The notes under the pieces: generated by a model | What the model was told of the DNA's origin: nothing | Databases searched by the model: none | Seen by the model: only the letters and a program-made list of their open reading frames with translations | Shown: piece after piece, positions 58,054-64,000 of the stretch | Layout: every line of letters starts with the position of its first letter | Numbering within the stretch: position 1 is the stretch's first letter | Made by a program: the position numbers and the translations under genes | From: Ceratorhiza oryzae-sativae | Taxonomy: Eukaryota > Basidiomycota > Agaricomycetes > Cantharellales > Ceratobasidiaceae | Direction: 5' to 3' | Assembly (NCBI GenBank): GCA_030998015.1 | Contig: JARWMV010000039.1 | Span: forward strand, 62,001 to 126,000 | Length of the DNA stretch: 64,000 nucleotides

Positions 58054-59689
58054 GGGCGTCATCAGGGGGGCCGAGTTCAAACTGTGTCGGCCGCATTCTC
58101 CCCTTTTAACCGGTGAAGACAGGTATGGAGCCTGACGTGCCGGCGCTCGTCGAGGGGGGGATACGCCGAGGGAATGGCCGTTAGCAGCTAGGCCCCTACA
58201 TTTGCAGCCGAATCGGGCGACCGGGGCAGGAAATGGACTGATCTCCCACGCGTGCCAAGCCTCGTGCCTGGCTTAGGCCAGGTGACCGAACAGAGGCTTC
58301 GACAGCTGACGTGAAACGCAGCTCGTGAATGAACCTCGGCCACAAGCCCATAGCCGAGCCTGTATGCTCTCGACCGGAGAAACCTGGTGGCATTATCTCC
58401 AACGAAAAGGCTCGCGACTGATGATACGGTTTTCCAAGTGAAGTGGTGATGCCGTCGGCCGGCGAGGTCCGCGGGCGTACTAATTCCCTTTGCACAGCCC
58501 CCCCACAGGGATCAACATGCGGAGATCCCTGCGCTGTTTGGGCAACCTGCTCCCAGCCGGTTGGTCATGAACCGCGGATAAAGATAAAAATTCCAGCTGC
58601 ATTGAGGTTGATGCTCAGTAGTTTGGAATCAATCTAGGCAATATTCCGAACCAGCTGGAGTATAACCGAGCTATCATTCATTTCGAATCATAGCATCATG
58701 ATCTAATCGAAACTCTGGCCTTCTATTTCTATACGTTGGGTGGATGATTGGCCCGCTGCTCAGCGTGTTAATCCAAGTCAGATTGACCCTTGATTTCGCA
58801 GCAAGGCCGGCTCCCCAGTTCGTAGAGATCCTCGGCGCGGTACAACGTGGTGCTTTTCACTTTCCTCCCGAGAAATGTATGGGCTGCATAAATTCGACCA
58901 ACTGTTCGAGGACAATCGGCGTGGGAACTAGCGCGAATTCGGCATTAGACCTATCCCAATTCAGTCGCGTGATCCACTAGAGGACACTCTCGGTCAGCCC
59001 GCCCATGCCCAGTTTGGCAAAAAGCAATGATCGATGCTCGAGGAACCTCTTCTCTAATTCAAAATATCTACGTTGATATAAATATAGGAAAATCTACGGG
59101 GACAGTTCTTCTTGGCCTTTGTTGAACCACCCCCTTCATTCGTGTTCGCCCTTTTGCACGGGAACGGGATCAAATCGGATGCCCTTGAGACTGAAACAAA
59201 CCAGCGTGTATTCGGATGTGCTTACGCACCACACAAAACGTGAATACATTCGACGTGTCAACAAGCACAAAGTTCGTGCGGGCCGGTTCATCAGATTGAT
59301 GGGGTTATCATTCCAAACTAGCCTGTCATACGTGTACCTACGGAGTAATTACATGTATTGATCGGTCGGGTCACCGAGGAGACATTCATGCCACCAATCA
59401 ATACATCTCTGGGTGGCCTCTGTACGGCGCACCGCCTAGATTGGCTAATTTGGTAGATGATTAATAAATTCCACCCCAAGGAAACGTCAACTTACCTGGT
59501 GCAATTGTGGTTGGGTCGCTCTGGCTATTCAATTAGCGTTGGGCCGATGTTCAGTCAACTATTTTTAGATGCCGAGTAAGCATACGGCTTAAAAGGCGTC
59601 TGCGCAGGACTAAGATTGTTGACAGCGTATGCGGGGTCAAACTGCTTGGTCTGATAGGCAAGCTCTCTTGTGTGTCTCGTGACCAAGTC
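58054..59689. other. Intergenic, no gene seen
   Basis: 1.6 kb without a supported frame. Confidence 0.5.
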
Positions 59690-59835
59690 TATACCTCAAC
59701 CGACATCACGAGAACATCAGATATAACACTAGTAACATGATCAACAGGACTGTCAAGACCACTTCTCCCACCGTTCCACCAGCTATCGCTTCTACTGTAA
59801 TGTCAACCACAAATTGACTTTTCTCTCCCTGGATG
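59690..59835 (-). pseudogene. Membrane-helix remnant of a protein like that at 56283-58053
   Basis: On the minus strand a frame reads EAIAGGTVGEVVLTVLLIML, then LVLYLMFS and a stop. It resembles GAIAGGAAGGVALVVLLIIL of the neighbouring membrane protein. Nothing else of the gene was found around it. Confidence 0.35.
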
Positions 59836-60558
59836 GTGCTCGGAACAGATTTTAGAGACCGAGCCAAGAGATATTTTCCCTACCCTAGCTTTAATCTGTG
59901 GATGTCTGTGTGGCCTGAGTCCAGTAGAGCAGGCACAGAGTTAATAAGATCTTCAGGTAGAGACCTAGTCATGATAAAATCAGGAGTGAGATGGTTTGAG
60001 CTACGTCACAGAGTACTGCAAGATGTTACATTCAATGAATATCATGATACATGTAGCATATAAACGCATATAGTGCACGTATTGATACAGGGGAATAAGT
60101 CTGCAGGATCTGACACAGGGGTCAAAACCTTTCACGTGATCGCCATGCACTGTTTCACATCCAACTCCGCTATTTGTTGAACAAACAGGCCGCATATATA
60201 TTAGTTTAGTAGCCACGATAATCTGCTATTGATAGATAGTAATTACATTATGAGGCATGCACTCGATCAAAAGTTATAGCTGTCTCTTAAGCACTATGCG
60301 AGTCATGCGATTGCTGCTTCATCCTAGTGCATTCAACATTACATACTTGGATTCTACATTTTACTCGGCGCTCAGAAAATATTTTGGCAAACCGCTATAA
60401 TCTTTTCCTGCATTTTGATATTTCAACCCATGCGAGTTGGGGACACAGAGAATTCATCAGTAATCGAGAGACTTTATAATACACGAGTATGTGTTAGACT
60501 TCAATTTATCGAGGCCGGCAATAGCTCACCGTTATATCTCGTGGTCATGAGAACGCCC
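59836..60558. other. Intergenic, no gene seen
   Basis: AT-rich sequence downstream of the DUF6535 gene on the minus strand; no supported frame. Confidence 0.45.
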
Positions 60559-63500
60559 CTACTCCAAGTGCGGCTTATCAGTTCTGTGGTTGGTGAATTG
60601 CAGAATGAACAGTTGCTCACCGTCCAAATTGCGGGTGAGACAATTCATGACTCTAAGTATCCGCCTTGCTTTCATCCAACGCTCTTGAGCGCGCCTTCGT
60701 ACTTTATACATATCATCCATCTTCTTCCATTTTTGCAGGATTTCCGTGTCACCGTGAGTGGACAGGTCACCCTTCTCCAACTCATCCACATTTGATTCCT
60801 TCCGTTCCTGATGCGTCACCGCTAGTTCGATTACACGACCAATGGCCCTGGGAGTGGGTCCTGATGCTACCATCCGTTCAATTTCGTTATACCAGTAACA
60901 CTCGAGTAAAATATCTGTGATATCATTCGGGAGGCCGTAGTCACCGGAAGACTCCGATTCCTTTTTGTACTCGGCACATTTCAGCAAAGGATTTATGGCC
61001 ATAAGCCGAGTGTTAGGCGTCTCGCCTTTGGAGGACAGGATAAGTTGTGTGATCTGCCACAGTCGGCACATCGCAAGGGGTGACGTGAAAGGGTCCCCGG
61101 ATATTGAGCTCTTGAATAAATGCGCAGTAAGCTCGTGTTCGGCGAGAAGGCCCAAGGTTTTACTATCGAGAGTCGATTGATCTTCAATGTGGATACCGAG
61201 ATGGACGAGTCCGCTCTCCCATAGTTTATCTGTTTCGCACCGACACATCCACGAGACAAGTTGACCTGATTCGAAATTGGGTAACTGGTCCAAGCGTTTC
61301 GTGATCCCCGGGATTTCCTGTAAACACCAGCTGACGACATATTCGAGCGAGGGATAACTGCCCACGTCGGGCACCTTTTGTAGGCAATCATACACGGCGT
61401 ACGCTGCGTGTTCGTCCCAATCCAATTTAGATGAAAGTTTGAGCTTGATTTTGCAGGTCGACTTGATGCTATCAGAGTTCATTGGAACGGCACGCTTAAT
61501 GATAGCGCAGGCTTGGTCATAGGTGAGCGACTCAAACGGAAGCAGATGGATGATTCCCAAAACCCCGAATGTCTGCAGCTGCTCTGTATCTGATTGGAGT
61601 CGGCTACCTTGATGAATATAGCGTTGGAGAAGCTTCACTGCTGGAATGAGGTAGCCTTCTTCTTCTGTATCGTCGTCTGTGGTGAAATAAAGCGGATGAC
61701 CCTTCTTGGCGGCGAGAGCACACGAAGCCAAGGTGACTGCGAGTGTATAACGGAGAGTACTTGAAGACCGATCGGATGCAATGTCGATAGTAAGAAGGGT
61801 AAGCACGAGCTGCGAGGTCACGACCTCTTGTTCCGTTTCCCAGATCCGGGGGATGAGATAATGTGCACAACCCCTTGAGAATTCCGACAGCACGGAATCG
61901 CCAAGCTTGAATTTCTTGTTTTTTTGGCTTATGAGTAATGATAAAAGTTGTGCTGCCACATCGTCTACTAGCGTTTGAAACGTGTGCTCGGCGTACTCAA
62001 AAACCCAGTGCGTGGCAGGCATCAATGCTGATGTGCATCGCACAAACTCTTCTGGTCCTTTTGTCGCATCCAGATGCTTCTTCGAGAGCCTGGGGTTATG
62101 TATATGATTCATGATCGATGCTTTGGATGGAGTTCATGCTTACAGACGGTACACAGCTACCAGGTCGTTGGAATACATCCCAGCACCGAATGTACCCGCG
62201 TTTTTGCCATGCCTATTCCATTTATCCCATTTATACCCCCAATCGCGGTCAGACTCCAGTAGATGGGATAGCGCTTGAAACCCTGTCGACGCCAGTGCGA
62301 GGTCGGTCGCCTCTTTGAGACTAATTTCTCCGCTTCGGTCCCAGCAACTGTGGAAGCAATCCTTTAGACGAGCAAAAACCGTAAGTTCCATATCAGATCT
62401 GATAAGCAGACGCGTCGGTAGCTCAATACTAGCGCCCGACAGGGCTCTAAGAGCAGCGTCTACATTTTCTGAATGCTCAGAGTTTGAAGCCAGCCAGGAT
62501 ACGACACCAGAGGTAGAGTGGTCCGCTGGAACACGTGTATTCTTCGCAGGCCGAGCGCGGCGATTTCGGTAACGGATGAGGGAATGTTGGGGGATTAGCA
62601 AGTTGGTAACGGGATCAAGTCGATCGAAATCGCCGAGTTGATCCGCCCATTTGTCAAGTCCGCAGATCGTCAAGATGATAACTGGTATCATAGCGACGAA
62701 GACGTATATGAATACGAAAATGGCTAACATGATAAGCAGGAAGAATCTAATGCCCGGGATGATTTGGGCGTCGAGTATGTCCGATAGGATAGTTCCATAT
62801 GGGCAGGATTGTGAGATGAAGGGTAGGATGGTACAGACAGCGTAGAGACCAAGGAAGATGGCGGTGATGATAAGAACGGGTTTGGCAACTTGTCGGTTAA
62901 TATCCCAGAGATACACCACGAGCCCCACTGCGAATAGGGCTGAAATGTACGTCGTGTATCAATGTGCAGCACATCCAACGCGAACCACGACTTACCGAGG
63001 GCTATATGCATAAGAAGAGGAAGTGCGTTCATGATGGCTTCCATTCTCCATTTCACAATGCCATCCCATCGGTCCTGCCTACGCCTTGCTTGTTCGCAGT
63101 ATGGCCCAGAGCGACCAGATAAAAATCTTAGGCACCATTTTTTCGCGAGCATGGCCATGAGGGAGACCCCCAAACTGAGTCCGAGCGAGCTGAGCCAGAG
63201 GCTATTGACAACGATTGCCAAATGAGATGGGGGTGCTGTTGGTGGCTGGGAGCCAACCAACGCATCCATGGAGACAGGTTGGTTGTTGGAGATTGCGACC
63301 AAGATGCGGGAGATCTCGGCTAGGCCAGAAACGGTGAGCTGAGCGGGATCTGGCTGTAGGTTCTTCATGCTCTCGATGATGAAGCTGGCAAGTGAAATCG
63401 AGTTGATGGTTAAAAAACTGTAGACTAAAGGCGATGGCCCACTCACGCCGTTGCAATCGCAGAAAACAATGCAGCCTTTAACAAGATTAGCACGAGATAT

Positions 63501-63920
63501 TCAGGGATCATGGTGAGCTTACAAAGACTAGATAAAGAGTTGACGCCACGTTAAAGTCAGTGGGGCTACGAAGAGACCTAATACCCACTGAGCATAACAT
63601 CCAGCGTTCTAGGCAGGCGTATTAGCGAGTATGTAAGCAATATTTAATTCCACTTGCTTGTCCCAGTCTTCGCCCATCTCCTTGTCGACTTGATCGGCCT
63701 CCAAAACATAAGCCTTCCAAAACGGGGCGTCGTTGTTCAGCGAGCCAGAGTCATAGATTGGCTCCGGCTGGCCAATGAGCATGTGAACGCGCTGGACATA
63801 AAATGCTCAATCTGAACTTACTATCTCTTTACCAGTGATCGGAACATCTGTTTCGGCTGGGACATCGGTTCCGGTGTATCGGTATCTGTATCCTCGCCGA
63901 GGGAGGAGGGTTGTCGACAT
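60559..63920 (-). CDS. DUF6535-type multi-pass membrane protein
   Basis: The start is the methionine of MSTTLLPRRGYRYRYTGTD at 63920. Exon 2 has PIYDSGSLNNDAPFWKAYV and EMGEDWDKQVE, the signature opening of DUF6535 proteins. Four or more membrane helices follow, among them HLAIVVNSLWLSSLGLSLGV, LFAVGLVVYLWDI, VLIITAIFLGLYAVCTIL and FFLLIMLAIFVFIYVFV, with ALVGSQPP and RWKMEAIM-like loops between. The remaining 700 or so residues are cytosolic, helical and Cys/Leu-rich (62112-60559). The last intron, about 62082-62140 in this orientation, keeps phase. The family is expanded in Agaricomycetes and has no known role. The gene looks intact. Confidence 0.8.
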
Positions 63921-64000
63921 TGGCCTTGAACCAGGTGGTTGACAATGAGACGAGTGGGGGAGCAGGGTGAATGGGGGAGGGGGTTGAGGTTAAGCACACA

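Overview
The window is nuclear DNA of a filamentous basidiomycete. Genes are cut by many 45-70 bp introns with fungal-type borders. The set of families (paired P450s, DUF6535 membrane proteins, a caspase-like protein, a TPR-array fragment, a TGL2-type lipase) resembles Agaricomycetes of the Rhizoctonia/Ceratobasidiaceae kind. The organism is inferred from gene content only.

Positions 1-21,800 are a nest of transposable elements. At the left is a decayed Ty3/gypsy pol, split by a reversed solo LTR with a perfect target duplication and ended by its own 3' LTR, which abuts a dead TPR gene. At 5608-15786 (minus strand) lies one complete LTR retrotransposon with two LTRs and a CCCTG duplication. 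It carries gag, protease, RT, RNase H, integrase and a chromodomain, and then about 3.6 kb of unexpected cargo between pol and the 3' LTR: an unknown 285-aa ORF, a spliced plus-strand ORF with a basic tail, a divergent intergenic region with 61-bp tandem repeats, and a 428-aa replication initiator. That last protein has the HUH-endonuclease and superfamily-3-helicase motifs of CRESS-DNA virus Rep. The pol genes are broken by several frameshifts while the Rep and the 285-aa frames are open. The primer-binding site next to the 5' LTR is complementary to the element's own predicted RNA 5' end, and an older relative shows compensatory changes, which points to Tf1-like self-priming. From 15.8 to 21.2 kb are older LTRs of related families, strongly CpG-depleted, with TA-flanked foldback elements inserted in them.

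Positions 21,200-34,000 hold a broken copy of an unknown gene, a TGL2-like lipase (22560-24204), a 1.43-kb near-perfect palindrome (25946-27374), the intact copy of the unknown gene (27965-30176), and a PIG3-type quinone oxidoreductase (31621-33140).

Positions 35,700-52,400 hold two paralogous P450 genes flanking a PRMT3-like arginine methyltransferase, an XLF/NHEJ1-like end-joining factor built from short exons, and a small CsbD-like protein. Positions 52,500-64,000 hold a caspase-domain gene facing a broken paralogous tail, a secreted/type I membrane protein, and a DUF6535 multi-pass membrane protein running to the right edge. The genes appear to be independent chromosomal genes. No metabolic cluster or operon is evident; the functional unit of most interest is the cargo-bearing retrotransposon.
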